Made by a program: the position numbers and the translations under genes
Notes under the pieces: generated by a model
The model's input: the letters and a program-made list of their open reading frames with translations, nothing else
The model's database searches: none
What the model was told of the DNA's origin: nothing
NCBI GenBank assembly: GCA_007280915.1
Contig: QYQL01000091.1
Location: forward strand, 1 to 56,389
Length of the DNA stretch: 56,389 bases
DNA from: Verrucomicrobiaceae bacterium
GTDB taxonomy: Bacteria; Verrucomicrobiota; Verrucomicrobiia; Chthoniobacterales; Terrimicrobiaceae
Direction of reading: 5' to 3'
Part shown: positions 44,597 through 54,751 of the stretch, one piece after another
Layout of the letters: each line of letters begins with the position of its first letter
How positions within the stretch are numbered: the first letter of the stretch is position 1

Positions 44597-45184
44597 TTAG
44601 TCCTCGGTGTCTTTGATTCTGCTCGCCGTGGCGAAGCCGTGGAGGAGATGGCCGAGCCCCCAAACCCCGCAGACGGTCGCCGCAAGGGTCAGGGCGATCG
44701 CGACGAGATTTGTGCGGAAGTTGTGCCGGAAGAGCAGGAGCGGATTTCCGTCGTTGTGGTTGATCGGGAGGGTGCCATCGAGATACTCGCGCACGTCGGG
44801 AATCCCGTCATGGTCCAGGTCGCTGTCCGGCGGAAGCAGGTCGGCGAGATGTGCGGGCGAGACCTTCAACTCGACAAATTTTTCTTTGCCGATGCTCTTA
44901 ATGATATGGTTTCCAAAAGCATTGAGGATCGGGCTTTCCACAGCCTGGCCGGGCTGGAGCGCTGAGCGGGCGCGTCCGAGGCGTTCCAATTCGGCGGCAT
45001 TGAGATGTCCGATCTGGCCAGGCCCCGTTCCTTCCGGACCGTCGGAATTGGCGTGGCACATCGCGCAGTTGACGGTCCGCCCGCTGGATTTTGCGACGAA
45101 GGCCTGGAACTCGGGATAGGCGATGGCCCGGTGTGGCACGGAGGCCGCTGCGAGAACAATGAGGAGGGCGGCGCGGGAGTTCAT
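44597..45184 (-). CDS. Membrane-anchored monoheme cytochrome c in the nar operon
   Basis: A 195-residue protein: signal peptide ('ALLIVLAAASVPHRAIA'), one heme site CAMCH (Cys40-His44), a calcium-binding-like loop 'DSDLDHDGIPDVREYLDGT' (about 122-140) and a C-terminal transmembrane helix ('LVAIALTLAATVCGVWGLGHLL'). The ATG at 45184 overlaps the cytochrome b stop. With the Rieske and cytochrome b genes upstream it would complete a bc1/b6f-like complex, the cytochrome c taking electrons from the Rieske centre. Confidence 0.82.
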   Translation of the reverse strand: MNSRAALLIVLAAASVPHRAIAYPEFQAFVAKSSGRTVNCAMCHANSDGPEGTGPGQIGHLNAAELERLGRARSALQPGQAVESPILNAFGNHIIKSIGKEKFVELKVSPAHLADLLPPDSDLDHDGIPDVREYLDGTLPINHNDGNPLLLFRHNFRTNLVAIALTLAATVCGVWGLGHLLHGFATASRIKDTED

Positions 45185-46281
45185 CCTTTGAACATGTGGT
45201 AGATCTGCTCGCCGAAGACGGTCATGACGAAGAGGTAGAGCGCGGCCAGAACAGTCAGGATCTGAAGGGTCTTGCGGCTGGTGTTTTGGAAAATCCAAGG
45301 AGTTCCCATGAGCACCGCTCCCAAGACCGTGGAGCCGACAAGAATCACCCAGAAGGGCAGGAGTTCGAGCGGATAATAGAGGAAGTAGAAATACCACTCG
45401 GGCTTGATGCCGTCAGGAGTTGACCCCTTTGGATTAAAGGGCTCAAAGAGGGGGTAGCTGTAGAGCGACTCGAATGGCACGCAAAGGGCGATGACAAAGA
45501 GGATGATGAACGCAAAGCCCCATACCGTGAGATCCTTGATAAAGAACGTCGGGAAGAATTTTTCCTGCCGCTTCGGCGGGCCATCGATGCCGCGGCTCAT
45601 CCCGTGGAGCTGGACGGAGAGAAGGTGAAGCCCGAGTGTTGCCATCATCGCGAGGGGCAGGATGATCACATGCAGGGCGAAGAACCGGCTGAGCGTCGCC
45701 TGCCCGACTGCGGCTTCGCCTTGGATCGTTTCCTTGACGATTCGTGGCCACTCGGCCATCGCGCCGGGGAGGTATTGCCCGACCTCCTGGACCGATTGCA
45801 GCCCGATCTTTGTGGCGTTGACCGCGACCTGGTGCCAGGGGAGGAGGTAGCCGGTAAAGCCGAGGCCGAAGGTGATGCCGAGCAGCACAACACCCGTGAC
45901 CCATGTGATCTCGCGCGGCTTGGCGAAGGCCTTCATGGCAAACGCGGTCAGCAGGTGGACCATCACCGCCGCGATCATCATCGAGGAAGCCCATGCGTGC
46001 ATGTTGCGCACCAGCGAGCCTCCCGGCACATGGTCGGTGATGAACTCCACCGAAGCATGGGCGTCGCTCACCGTCGGCTGATAATAGAACAGAAGCAGAA
46101 GGCCGGTGACCATCTGCACGCCAAAAAAGAACAGGGCGAGGCCGCCCATATAATACGCCCAGGAAAGCCGGTGAACTGGGACTTCCTTTTTCACCACCAT
46201 CGCGGAGTAGCTCATCTTCTCGACCGGGAACCGCTCGGCGACGTAGGCCTCGGAGTTTTTGATGATTTCGGGCAGGTTCAT
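45181..46281 (-). CDS. Cytochrome b (bc1/b6f type) in the nar operon
   Basis: A 366-residue membrane protein. Two heme-b His pairs are visible: 'NMHAWASSMMIAAVMVHLL' (13 residues between) and 'LHVIILPLAMMATLGLHLL' (14 between). The quinol-oxidation motif 'KPEWYFYFLYY' (PEWY) is present, as are 'GFTGYLLPW' and the C-terminal subunit-IV-like helices. It should oxidise menaquinol together with the Rieske domain encoded just upstream (gap 5 bp). Start at 46281; longer open frame rejected because it overlaps the Rieske gene. Confidence 0.92.
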   Translation of the reverse strand: MNLPEIIKNSEAYVAERFPVEKMSYSAMVVKKEVPVHRLSWAYYMGGLALFFFGVQMVTGLLLLFYYQPTVSDAHASVEFITDHVPGGSLVRNMHAWASSMMIAAVMVHLLTAFAMKAFAKPREITWVTGVVLLGITFGLGFTGYLLPWHQVAVNATKIGLQSVQEVGQYLPGAMAEWPRIVKETIQGEAAVGQATLSRFFALHVIILPLAMMATLGLHLLSVQLHGMSRGIDGPPKRQEKFFPTFFIKDLTVWGFAFIILFVIALCVPFESLYSYPLFEPFNPKGSTPDGIKPEWYFYFLYYPLELLPFWVILVGSTVLGAVLMGTPWIFQNTSRKTLQILTVLAALYLFVMTVFGEQIYHMFKG

Positions 46282-46286
46282 TTTGC

Positions 46287-47600
46287 TCAGGCGGAGTGGC
46301 GGGGTTTCGTGATGTAGAGGCTGCACTGCGCGAGAAGCTCGGGGGAGGGCGTGCCTTCGACCTCGCCGCCCGGCAGGCCACTGGCGACGACGTTCCCGGA
46401 GGGATCCACGAGCGCCCACGCGAGATGGGGCAGGGGGAGCTTCGCCGGTGCCCCGGGATTTGGCTGCCCCGTCACGATGTTGAAATACGAGACATGGCAC
46501 GGACACATGATCTGGCCCTCCGCATTTACCTGGCTGCCGACCGTGCAGCCGAGGTGTGTGCATTTTGCGGAAATCAGGAGCGGCAGGCCATTCTTTCCCT
46601 TGAACGCCAGCCCGGGGGCCATCGCGTAATCAATGAAGTATTTGCCTTTCGCGGCATCGAGTTCGATATAGCGCGCCACGAGGATCATTTCGACGCGCTG
46701 GCGTTCGAGTTCTAGCTGGCGCTCTTCCGCTGTCTGCTGGAGGCGTTCCAGCTTCTTCTGCAGGAGGGCGGATTCGGCCTCGGGGTCGGGGTCGGGGCCT
46801 TTGAAATACGTGACGACCTTTTCGGAAACCCCGAGGGCGAGGAGCCCGGATGCCCCAGCGATCCCGACGGCTCCCTTGATGAAGTCGCGACGGCTCTCGG
46901 CTCGGGCTGTGGCATCGACAGCCTCCCGGCGGCGGCGCGGGTTGTTCCAAAGAACGAGCTGCGGAGCGCGGAAAATGTAGCCGAGCGGCACAGCGAGGAC
47001 GTGCATGAGCCGGGTGAAAGGCACCAGCGCGATCAGCACCCAGGCCCCGATGATATGGAGTTTGAAGAGCATCGGAAATCCGGTCACATGCGCCATTTCC
47101 GGCTGCAGGGTGAGGATCCCCCAGAAATACGGCACCACCGTCCCTGCGCTCCATGCGGCCCCGTAGCGGAAGGTGATCGAACTCAGGAGCCCGATGACGA
47201 TCTGCGCCATCAGGAGGACGACAACCACGAGGTCCATCGTCGTCGTGACCGCCTGCACCCTGGCATCCGTGATGCGCCGCACGATCAGCGCCGAGAGCCC
47301 GGCGATCGCCAGCAGCGAGCAGCACACGCCGAGCGCCTCGACCCCGAAAAGCACGGCCGGAATGACCATAAGGCTCGACCACACCCTCGGCACCACCGCC
47401 ACAACCAGATGTCCGAGCAGGATGGTGATGATGCCGACATGCCAGGGCAGCGAGCCGAAGAGGAGCTTCCCGTCCTCGAGGAACTGCGAGGACCGGGCGG
47501 ACATGCTAAACTGGTCGTATCGGGAACGCCAAATGCAGCCAGCAACGCAAATGACGATGGCAAGGTAGGGGAGGCCGACAAAGAAAAATGCATCAACCAT
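46287..47600 (-). CDS. narI: NarI - Rieske iron-sulfur fusion protein
   Basis: A 437-residue fusion. Residues 1-~215 are the cytochrome b subunit NarI of nitrate reductase with the four heme His: His54 and His64 ('LPWHVGIITILLGHLV'), His181 and His200 ('FKLHIIGAW...TRLMHVL'). A twin-arginine-like motif 'SRRDFIKGAVGIAGASG' (237 on) and hydrophobic stretch then lead through a coiled-coil segment (about 275-305) to a Rieske domain with Cys347/His349 ('CTHLGC') and Cys366/His369 ('CPCH'). So one chain joins the quinol-side anchor of NarGH to a Rieske centre for the cytochrome b encoded next. Overlaps narJ by 8 bp. Confidence 0.9.
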   Translation of the reverse strand: MVDAFFFVGLPYLAIVICVAGCIWRSRYDQFSMSARSSQFLEDGKLLFGSLPWHVGIITILLGHLVVAVVPRVWSSLMVIPAVLFGVEALGVCCSLLAIAGLSALIVRRITDARVQAVTTTMDLVVVVLLMAQIVIGLLSSITFRYGAAWSAGTVVPYFWGILTLQPEMAHVTGFPMLFKLHIIGAWVLIALVPFTRLMHVLAVPLGYIFRAPQLVLWNNPRRRREAVDATARAESRRDFIKGAVGIAGASGLLALGVSEKVVTYFKGPDPDPEAESALLQKKLERLQQTAEERQLELERQRVEMILVARYIELDAAKGKYFIDYAMAPGLAFKGKNGLPLLISAKCTHLGCTVGSQVNAEGQIMCPCHVSYFNIVTGQPNPGAPAKLPLPHLAWALVDPSGNVVASGLPGGEVEGTPSPELLAQCSLYITKPRHSA

Positions 47601-48171
47601 AAGTTGGGACAGGTTCAGCGAGCGGGCCGCACGAGGCGCAACCGTTGGAGGCGCACGGCGTGCTCCGCATTTGTTCGAGCGGGCTCGCTGCCGGGCGGAT
47701 CCCCGGCAGCGCGTCCTCCAGTGCCGCGCGCACCGATTCCAGAAGAGCTTGGTATGGGCTCGTCCCGTCGAGAGATGCGGTCATTTTTTGCAGGGGCCCG
47801 AGCAGGCAGAACTCCGCGAGTTCGCGACGTTCAGCATCCTCCGCTCCGGCGGCGAAGCAGAGAAGGTTCGCCAGGTGATCCGGAAGGTCGCCATTGGGCA
47901 CGAATCCGGTTTCCTCATAGCGCGCGAAGAGCGCGGCCATGAACTCGCCGCGCTTGAAGTTTTCCTCGCCGAAAAGATGGATCCCCGCGTAGGGCACGCA
48001 TGAGGGGTTGATGTCGAACGTGGAGGAAAACAGCTCCTCACGCTCCTCGGCGGACAGCGCGCGCATCTGCCGGACAAAGCCGGAGGCGGCGGACTCAGCC
48101 GCATCAAGGCGGTCATCAAACCCTGGGCCGGGATATTCGAGCAGGCTGGCGAGGAGGGTGACGGTTTTCAT
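47593..48171 (-). CDS. narJ: NarJ, nitrate reductase assembly chaperone
   Basis: A 192-residue helical chaperone of the TorD/NarJ family ('LLASLLEYPGPGFDDRL', 'VPYAGIHLFGEENFKRGEFMAAL', 'LPDHLANLLCFAA'). NarJ binds immature NarG and helps cofactor insertion. The C-terminal ~25 residues contain several cysteines ('PCASNGCASCG'), which is unusual. It overlaps narH by ATGA and narI by 8 bp. Confidence 0.88.
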   Translation of the reverse strand: MKTVTLLASLLEYPGPGFDDRLDAAESAASGFVRQMRALSAEEREELFSSTFDINPSCVPYAGIHLFGEENFKRGEFMAALFARYEETGFVPNGDLPDHLANLLCFAAGAEDAERRELAEFCLLGPLQKMTASLDGTSPYQALLESVRAALEDALPGIRPAASPLEQMRSTPCASNGCASCGPLAEPVPTYG

Positions 48172-49664
48172 GCGCGGGGAGTAAATGCGGGGTCGAGGGA
48201 GAAACCTGAACAGCCCTTGCAAGCCTCGGGGCTGCAGGTGCTCTCGATGGCCTCCTCACGCTGGAGCGGCGGCAGCACGAAGCGCTGGTAATGAGTCGGG
48301 ATCGCTGTCATCTGGTAAATCGCCTCAACTTCTTCGGGTGTTGTCTTCGCCTCGCGGAGAATCCTGTGGACATCGTTCTCGGCCAGGTCGCGCACGCTCT
48401 GCCAGCGTTTGTAATACCGCACGGCCATCAGTTTCCGCATCACGGCCTCGACGACCTGCTCGTTGCCCGCGCTGAAAAGGCTCGCCAGGTATTTCACGGG
48501 GATCCGGGCATCCTCCAAACTGGTGAAAAATTTATCGGCCGAGTGTTCGTAGGTGCCGTTCGCCGATTTGCCCATCACTGGAAGGAGCGGGGGCACATAA
48601 AAAAGCATCGGCATCGTGCGGTATTCGATATGCAGCGGGAGGGCGAGCTTCCACTCGATCACGTATTTGTAAGCCGGCGAATTCTGTGCGGAGTCCAGGA
48701 ATTCCTCGCTGATCCCGTTGCGCAGCGCGGCCGCCACGACCTCCGGATCGTGCGGATCGAGAATGGCGTCCCGCTGGGAATCCACCAGCGCCCGGTCGCT
48801 CACCTTCATCGCCGAAGGGATTTTGTCCGCGTCATAAAGCAGGACCCCCAGGTAGCGGATGCGCCCGACGCACGAGTGGAAACAGGCCGGTGGCTGCCCG
48901 GTCTCCAGCCGCGGAAAGCAAAGGATGCACTTCTCGGACTTCCCGGTCTTCCAGTTGAAATAGATTTTTTTATACGGGCAGGCGGCGACGCAGGCCCGCC
49001 ATCCGCGGCATTTTTCCTGGTTGATGAGGACGATGCCATCCTCGCCGCGCTTGTAGATTGCGCCAGACGGGCAGGCGGCAACGCAGGTCGGGTTCGCGCA
49101 GTGGTTGCAGATGCGCGGGAGATAGAACATCGTCAGCCGCTCGATCTCGAAGAGTTGCGCGCGCTCCTCCTCGGTCAGCTTGTCGAGGTTCAGGTCGTTC
49201 TCGGCATAGATCGGGGAGCCGGAAAGATCATCATCCCAGTTCGGGCCGGACTTGATCTCGATCGGCTCGCCGGTGATCAGAGAGACGGGAACCGCCGTCG
49301 GCTGGTCGTCGCCAGCCGGGGCGGTGAAGAGATCTTCGTATTTGTAGGTGAACGGCTCGTAGTAGTCCTGGAGGTTCGGCTGGTTCGGATTGTAGAAGAG
49401 CTTCAGAAATGTGTCGGCCTTGTTCTGGCAACGCAGGGCGATGTCCTTCTTCTCCGCATCGTATTTCCAGCCGCCGTTAAACTTCTCCTGGTCCTCCCAG
49501 CGGGTCGGATAGCCGGTGCCCGGCTTGGTTTCCACGTTGTTCCACCACATGTATTCCGCCCCCGGACGGTCGGTCCAAACGTTTTTGCAGGCGACGCTGC
49601 ATGTGTGGCACCCGATGCACTTGTCGAGGTGGAAAATGACGGAAACGTGGGCGCGGACATCCAT
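48168..49664 (-). CDS. narH: Respiratory nitrate reductase beta subunit NarH
   Basis: A 498-residue iron-sulfur subunit that wires NarI hemes to NarG. Cysteine clusters: 'CIGCHTCSVACKNVW', 'CNHCANPTCVAACP', 'CRGWRACVAACPYKK' (with Trp replacing a ligand, the [3Fe-4S] site) and 'CILCFPRLETG...CFHSC'. These give three [4Fe-4S] and one [3Fe-4S] cluster as in E. coli NarH. An extra C-terminal cysteine-rich end ('CSPEACKGCSG') is present. It lies 1 bp after narG. Confidence 0.97.
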   Translation of the reverse strand: MDVRAHVSVIFHLDKCIGCHTCSVACKNVWTDRPGAEYMWWNNVETKPGTGYPTRWEDQEKFNGGWKYDAEKKDIALRCQNKADTFLKLFYNPNQPNLQDYYEPFTYKYEDLFTAPAGDDQPTAVPVSLITGEPIEIKSGPNWDDDLSGSPIYAENDLNLDKLTEEERAQLFEIERLTMFYLPRICNHCANPTCVAACPSGAIYKRGEDGIVLINQEKCRGWRACVAACPYKKIYFNWKTGKSEKCILCFPRLETGQPPACFHSCVGRIRYLGVLLYDADKIPSAMKVSDRALVDSQRDAILDPHDPEVVAAALRNGISEEFLDSAQNSPAYKYVIEWKLALPLHIEYRTMPMLFYVPPLLPVMGKSANGTYEHSADKFFTSLEDARIPVKYLASLFSAGNEQVVEAVMRKLMAVRYYKRWQSVRDLAENDVHRILREAKTTPEEVEAIYQMTAIPTHYQRFVLPPLQREEAIESTCSPEACKGCSGFSLDPAFTPRA

Positions 49665-49665
49665 A

Positions 49666-52600
49666 TTAATAAACGGCTTTCTCGAGTTTTTTCAGGACGA
49701 CAAAGGTGTCGCGGTTGACTCCCTGCGGCCCCCAGTAGTTGAACGCGTAGGTGAACTGCGCGTAGCCGCCGATCATGAATAGCGGCTTGAGGCGGACCCT
49801 CGTGAGCGAGTTGTGGCCGCCGGCGCGCCGGTTTCCTCGCTCGGGAGATTTCGGCACCCCGAGCGTGCGTTCGGGAGCATGGTAGAGGAGGCAGATGCCC
49901 GACGGGATCCTCGCGCTCACGATGACCCGCGTGCAAACGACTCCGTGGTCGTTGAAAACTTCGACCCAGTCGTTATCCTCGAGGCCGATGAGATCGGCAT
50001 CCTTGTCGTTCATCCATACCGGGTAGCAGCCGCGCGAGAGCGTCTTCATGCGGAGCGTGTCGCCGTAGGTCGAGTGGATGTGCCACTTCCCGTGCGGGGT
50101 GAGGTAGTTGAGAACGAGGCAGCCGGCCCCCTGCTTGGACTTCACCAGATCGAGGGTCTGCCGCAGCTCGCCGCGCGGCTTGAACGTCGGCAGGTTTTCC
50201 CCGAATGCCACGTAGGCTTCGTGATCGAGATAAAGGTGTTGGCGCCCGGTGAGCGTGCGCCACGGGATCAGCTCTTCGACATTCTGGCAATACGCCGCGT
50301 AGGTGCGCTTCCCGTTGGTGATCCCGGTCCAATACGGGGTGGTCAGCGTGCGGCAGGGCCGCGAGCAGAGGTCGTCGAACGTGTAGGCCACGCCGCGCAT
50401 GTCCGCCGCGAGGTGCGTGTGGTCGATCCCGGTCTTGATCGACTCGGCGACAAACGCGCGGTGCGCGAACTCGCCGTTGGTCTCCGCCGCAAAGTGCAGG
50501 ATGACATTGCAGGCGTCCTTGTCGTTGCTCAGGGAGACGTATTCCTTGCCCCCCCACTTCTCGGTCGGATGCGTGCGGAGGTAGCTGTCATAGACATCAT
50601 CCACGTCGTAGTGCGTGCCATGCACGGAGAGCCCGTTGGCCCGGAAGTTCGGTCCGACCGAGACAAACCGGTTGAGCAGGTTCGCGTAGTCGCGCGTGAC
50701 GACCTTGAAGTTCGGCGCGGTCTTGCCGGGGATCAGCTCGCACTCGCCCTTCGCCCAATCCTTGACCGTCGGCTGGGCGATCTCGGCGGGGGTGTCGTGC
50801 ATGAGCGGCGACACGACGATGTCCTTCACCGGCTCCGGAAAGTATTTTGGAGCGAGCTTCGCGGTTTCGGCCGCGATGCCCTTGAAGATCTCCCAGTCGC
50901 TCTTCGACTCCCAGCACGGCGGCACCGCCGCCTGAAGCGGGTGGATGAAGCTGTGCATGTCGGTCGAGTTGAGGTCGTTCTTCTCGTAATACGTCGCGGC
51001 GGGCAGGACGATGTCCGAGTAGAGCGCGGACGTGTCCATGCGGAAGTTCAGGTCCACGATGAGGTCCATTTTCCCCAGCTCGACCTTGTCGTGCCAGGTG
51101 ACATCCTTGACGTCCGGCTTGGCGACCTCCTCCGCGATCGCGTTGTTGTGCGTGCCGAGGTAGTGCTTGAGAAAATACTCGTGGCCCTTGGCCGACGACA
51201 TCAGCGCGTTCCCGCGCCAGATGTAGAAGAGCCGCGGAAAACACTCCGGGTTGTCGGGATCCTCCATCGCAAACTTCAGCTTGCGCGACTTCAGCTCGCA
51301 GACCGTGTGGGCGATGATCTCCTCGTCGCTCCTCGCCCCCGCGGCCTGCGCGTCCTTGATCACATCAAAATTGTTTTTGGTGAACTGCGGGTAGCACGGG
51401 AGCCATCCCGCGCGGACGGCGAGCGCCTGTTTGTCCGCCGTGTGGCCGTGTGCCATCGGATGCTTCGCGTCGCTGACCGGGCACATCTCGCCGAACGCGG
51501 CGTCGTAGCGCCACTGGTCCGAGTGCATGTAGTGGAACGACGGGGCGTTCTGCTGGCGGGGCGGCCCGGCCCAGTCCGCGCCGAAGGCGATCGGCCCCCA
51601 CGAGGCCTGCGGGGAAAGCTTTTCCTGCCCGACATAGTGGTTCAGCCCGCCACCCTGCTTGCCGATGCAGCCGCAGAACATCAGGGAGTTGATGACGGCC
51701 CGGTAGATCAGGTTGTTGTGATACCAGTGGTTGACGCCGGCGCCGATGATCACGCTGCACTTGCCGCCGGTGTGCTCGGCGGTGCGCGTCCACTCGCGGG
51801 CAAAATTCACGGCCACTCCGCCCGCCACGCCGGTAAACCGTTCCTGCCAGGCCGGCGTGAACGGCTGGGAATCATCCTCGTATCCCGTCGGCCACTCGCC
51901 CTCGAACCCGCGGTTCACCCCGTATTGCGCGAAATACAACTCCATCGCCGTGGTCACATAAACCGGCCCGTCCACGGTCTCGATTTTGCGGACGGGGACA
52001 TGGCGGGTGATGACCCGCTGGTTTGTGCCGTCGGAAAAATCGGTGATCTCGATCGGGAGTGTGAGATCCGATTTGATCTCCAGCAACGGCCGGATCGGCT
52101 CGCCGGTCACGCAGTCTTCCAGCTTGAGATTCCACTCGCCTTTTTTCTTTTGCCAGCGGTGTCCGACCGTGCCCTTGGGCATCTTGAGTTCGTTGCTGGG
52201 TTCGTCCACGACGAAGAATTTCCACTCCGCGTTATCCAAATCTTTTGTAGCTGCGAGCTGGCTTGCCCGCAGCAAGCTGCCCGGACGATAGCCACCGTCG
52301 GACTGCGAATCCAATGTAACAAGGAATGACGCGTCCGTATATTGCCGCATGTAATCCTGAAACGCCGGCACCTGACGCTCGGCATAATTCTCCTTCAAAA
52401 TCACATGTCCGACCGCCATCCAAAACGCGCCGTCCGTTCCCTGGTGAAGCGGGATCCACTCGTCGGCCACTTTCGAGGTCTGGCTGAAATCGGGAGAAAA
52501 GACGACGACCTTCGTCCCGCCGTGACGCGCTTCGACAAGGAAATGCGCGTCCGGAGTGCGGGTCATGAGTACATTCGACCCCACGGTGGCGATGAACTTC

Positions 52601-53292
52601 GAGTGATACCAATCCGCGCTCTCGGCGACATCGGTCTGTTCTCCCCAGATTTCCGGGGACGCCGGTGGCAAATCGCAATACCAGTCATAGAACGAGAGCG
52701 AAATGCCTCCCATGAGCTGGCAGAACCTCGCCCCCGCCGCATAGCTCAGCATGGACATCGCGGGGATCGGCGAGAAACCCGCAATCCGGTCCGGTCCGTA
52801 GCGGCGGATCGTGTGTAGGTTCGCGGCCGCCATGATCTCGTTGACCTCCGGCCAGGAGGCGCGCCGGAATCCGCCCTTGCCGCGTGCCTGTTGGTATTTC
52901 TTCCGGGATTCCGGATCGTTCACAATCGAGGCCCACGCCGCCACTGGATCATCCGGGTTCTTCCTCTTCGCCTTGCGCCATAGGTCGAGGAGAACCCCGC
53001 GCACGTAGGGAAACTTCACCCGGATCGGGCTGTAGATATACCACGAATACGAAATCCCCCGCTGGCATCCGCGCGGCTCATAGGGCGGGATTTCCTTGTC
53101 GATGATCGGATAGTCGAGCGCCTGGAGCTCCCAGACGACCACCCCGTTCTTCACGTAAATCTCCCAACTGCACGACCCGGTGCAGTTGACCCCGTGCGTG
53201 CTCCGCACCTTTTTGTCGTAGCTCCACCGGGAGCGGTAGAAGGTTTCCCAGGTCCGGTCTTCGGGGGCGAAAATGTCTTGGATCCAGCTCAT
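49666..53292 (-). CDS. narG: Respiratory nitrate reductase alpha subunit NarG
   Basis: A 1208-residue molybdo-bis-MGD enzyme reducing nitrate to nitrite. The N-terminal [4Fe-4S] site is '[16 protein letters not shown]' with the His ligand, and the Mo-coordinating Asp is in '[14 protein letters not shown]'. Start ATG 53292 lies two bases from the upstream cytochrome stop; no functional Tat signal is visible, so the catalytic site should face the cytoplasm. The MobA and moa/moe genes in the other operon can supply its cofactor. Confidence 0.97.
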   Translation of the reverse strand: MSWIQDIFAPEDRTWETFYRSRWSYDKKVRSTHGVNCTGSCSWEIYVKNGVVVWELQALDYPIIDKEIPPYEPRGCQRGISYSWYIYSPIRVKFPYVRGVLLDLWRKAKRKNPDDPVAAWASIVNDPESRKKYQQARGKGGFRRASWPEVNEIMAAANLHTIRRYGPDRIAGFSPIPAMSMLSYAAGARFCQLMGGISLSFYDWYCDLPPASPEIWGEQTDVAESADWYHSKFIATVGSNVLMTRTPDAHFLVEARHGGTKVVVFSPDFSQTSKVADEWIPLHQGTDGAFWMAVGHVILKENYAERQVPAFQDYMRQYTDASFLVTLDSQSDGGYRPGSLLRASQLAATKDLDNAEWKFFVVDEPSNELKMPKGTVGHRWQKKKGEWNLKLEDCVTGEPIRPLLEIKSDLTLPIEITDFSDGTNQRVITRHVPVRKIETVDGPVYVTTAMELYFAQYGVNRGFEGEWPTGYEDDSQPFTPAWQERFTGVAGGVAVNFAREWTRTAEHTGGKCSVIIGAGVNHWYHNNLIYRAVINSLMFCGCIGKQGGGLNHYVGQEKLSPQASWGPIAFGADWAGPPRQQNAPSFHYMHSDQWRYDAAFGEMCPVSDAKHPMAHGHTADKQALAVRAGWLPCYPQFTKNNFDVIKDAQAAGARSDEEIIAHTVCELKSRKLKFAMEDPDNPECFPRLFYIWRGNALMSSAKGHEYFLKHYLGTHNNAIAEEVAKPDVKDVTWHDKVELGKMDLIVDLNFRMDTSALYSDIVLPAATYYEKNDLNSTDMHSFIHPLQAAVPPCWESKSDWEIFKGIAAETAKLAPKYFPEPVKDIVVSPLMHDTPAEIAQPTVKDWAKGECELIPGKTAPNFKVVTRDYANLLNRFVSVGPNFRANGLSVHGTHYDVDDVYDSYLRTHPTEKWGGKEYVSLSNDKDACNVILHFAAETNGEFAHRAFVAESIKTGIDHTHLAADMRGVAYTFDDLCSRPCRTLTTPYWTGITNGKRTYAAYCQNVEELIPWRTLTGRQHLYLDHEAYVAFGENLPTFKPRGELRQTLDLVKSKQGAGCLVLNYLTPHGKWHIHSTYGDTLRMKTLSRGCYPVWMNDKDADLIGLEDNDWVEVFNDHGVVCTRVIVSARIPSGICLLYHAPERTLGVPKSPERGNRRAGGHNSLTRVRLKPLFMIGGYAQFTYAFNYWGPQGVNRDTFVVLKKLEKAVY

Positions 53293-53293
53293 A

Positions 53294-54145
53294 TTATTTC
53301 CTCCGGCGTTGGAGCCGCTTGTCGCGCCCCCGGGCCAGGCGCTGGAATTTAAGAAGCCCGAACATGCCGACGAGCATCGCGGCCCCGGCTCCGGCTCCGG
53401 CCTTCGCAAAAAGCGGCGTGCGGTCGGAGCCCGCTCCCGCCTTCAGCGTCGCAAAATACTTCGCGAGGTGCATCGCCTCCTGCTTCGTCACCGGATGCTT
53501 GGCGTAGTGCGGCTCCATGATCTTGAACTTCGCCTGCTCGATCGCAGAGACCAGCGGAAGCTCCCCGCCGGTCTTCTCGAAAATCCCGTTGAGCGGGAGG
53601 CCGAGGTTTCCGCCGTAGCCCTCCGCCTCGTGGCAGGAGGCGCACGCCATTCCGCCGTTCTTTAATGATCGCGCACCCCGGAAGATTGCCTTGCCGGCCA
53701 CGGCGTCGCCAGGATCCATCGTCGAGGCGAACTGCGCCGCCATCCGGACCTCCTCCGCCTTCAGCCGCTCATGCGAATCGGAAGACTTCAAAAACGCCAC
53801 CAGCCCGGCCACCACATCGTCGGGCAACGGTCCCGCCTTGGGCTCCATCTTCTTGATCGCGGCCGCGAGTTGCGGTTCGGGCCATCCTGCCGCCGCCAAA
53901 TTCAAGGCGGGGCCGGTGCGTAGCTTTCCGTCCAGGCTGTGACATCCGGCGCAGGTTGTCATGAACTTTGCCGCCGCCACATCACGCTTCTCCGCTGTGG
54001 TGGGCCTCACCTCGGGGGTCCCGATCATCAGCACCTCCGCCTCCTGACTCCGGGCTGTCGAGGCAAGGCACGAAACGGCTGACAGCAGGATCGCGACTTT
54101 CTTTGCCACGAGGACGGGAATGAGGGTTTTTCCTGAAAAACGCAT
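53294..54145 (-). CDS. Diheme c-type cytochrome, first gene of the nar operon (NarC-like)
   Basis: A 283-residue secreted or membrane-bound cytochrome: signal peptide ('[17 protein letters not shown]'), heme sites CAGCH (65-69) and CASCH (168-172), and a C-terminal hydrophobic segment ('[17 protein letters not shown]') followed by basic residues, a likely membrane anchor. A diheme cytochrome (narC) also begins the Thermus nar operon and helps assemble the nitrate reductase; homology to it is not established here. One base separates it from narG. Confidence 0.85.
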   Translation of the reverse strand: MRFSGKTLIPVLVAKKVAILLSAVSCLASTARSQEAEVLMIGTPEVRPTTAEKRDVAAAKFMTTCAGCHSLDGKLRTGPALNLAAAGWPEPQLAAAIKKMEPKAGPLPDDVVAGLVAFLKSSDSHERLKAEEVRMAAQFASTMDPGDAVAGKAIFRGARSLKNGGMACASCHEAEGYGGNLGLPLNGIFEKTGGELPLVSAIEQAKFKIMEPHYAKHPVTKQEAMHLAKYFATLKAGAGSDRTPLFAKAGAGAGAAMLVGMFGLLKFQRLARGRDKRLQRRRK

Positions 54146-54263
54146 GGGAGCTGGCAGCAGTTAAAGATTAAAAGAGTGGTTATTCGTTATTTGCGAGAAC
54201 AAAAATGCAATCGGGTGATTTTTCTTTTGCAACAGGAGGAATGGGCAGCGGGAAGTGCGCACG
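54146..54263 (-). promoter_or_regulatory. Nar operon promoter region
   Basis: A 118-bp AT-rich interval between the rrf2 stop and the first nar gene. On the minus strand it includes TTGCAAAAGAAAAATC and, nearer the gene, ACTCTTTTAATCTTTAAC, which resembles but does not match the 20-bp element at 37450. I see no perfect FNR box. Transcription of the nar operon most likely begins here. Confidence 0.5.
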
Positions 54264-54737
54264 TCACGTCGTGCGCGGCGTCTTTCTGAACCGGATTTTG
54301 GTTCCAACCGGGGACCCCTTGGCAGGCATCCGGGGTTGTTGACCCTCGAAGATGGCCAAGCTGGTCTTCTTCATAAAGTCGCGGTTGGAATCGATCATTC
54401 CCGCAATCATGTTATGGAGCGGACAGGGTTCTCCCTTGCCGCACCAGTCATGGCCGAACGGGCACAGAGACGGAGGTTCGGTCTGCTCAAAAAGCGACGC
54501 GATGTCCAGAAGGCAGATTTTCTTAGCCGGCTTGGCGAGGGTGTATCCCCCACCCGGACCCGGCTGGCCGTGAACAAGGCCGGCTGCGGCAAGTTGGGTG
54601 AGGAGCTTGGCCGTCAATGCCCTGGAAATCTTGCGGGCACTGGCGATCTCTCCGGAGCCGACCCGTCTGCTGGGGTCTTCCGCAAGAAAACTCATCACCG
54701 CAATCGCGTTCGAACTTGTTTTTCCGTAGATGAACAT
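54264..54737 (-). CDS. Rrf2-family, NsrR-like regulator
   Basis: A 157-residue winged-helix protein with Rrf2 features ('SSNAIAVMSFLAED', 'SGEIASARKISRALTAKLLTQL', 'GGGYTLAKP'). Three cysteines, 92, 99 and 105 ('LCPFGHDWCGKGEPCPLH'), are spaced as in NsrR, whose [4Fe-4S] cluster reacts with nitric oxide. It is transcribed with ric and the hcp remnant, classic NsrR targets, and lies just before the nar operon. NsrR function is inferred from context and cysteine spacing. Confidence 0.85.
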   Translation of the reverse strand: MFIYGKTSSNAIAVMSFLAEDPSRRVGSGEIASARKISRALTAKLLTQLAAAGLVHGQPGPGGGYTLAKPAKKICLLDIASLFEQTEPPSLCPFGHDWCGKGEPCPLHNMIAGMIDSNRDFMKKTSLAIFEGQQPRMPAKGSPVGTKIRFRKTPRTT

Positions 54738-54751
54738 AATTGGCTAATTGA

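Noticed and set aside
49813-52329. 838-codon open frame on the plus strand opposite narG
   Set aside because: It is an antisense shadow caused by high third-position GC in narG; the protein has no recognisable domain and narG is unmistakable.
54146-54263. FNR/Dnr box (TTGAT-N4-ATCAA) expected before the nar operon
   Set aside because: No perfect or near-perfect copy is visible; only AT-rich partial half-sites.
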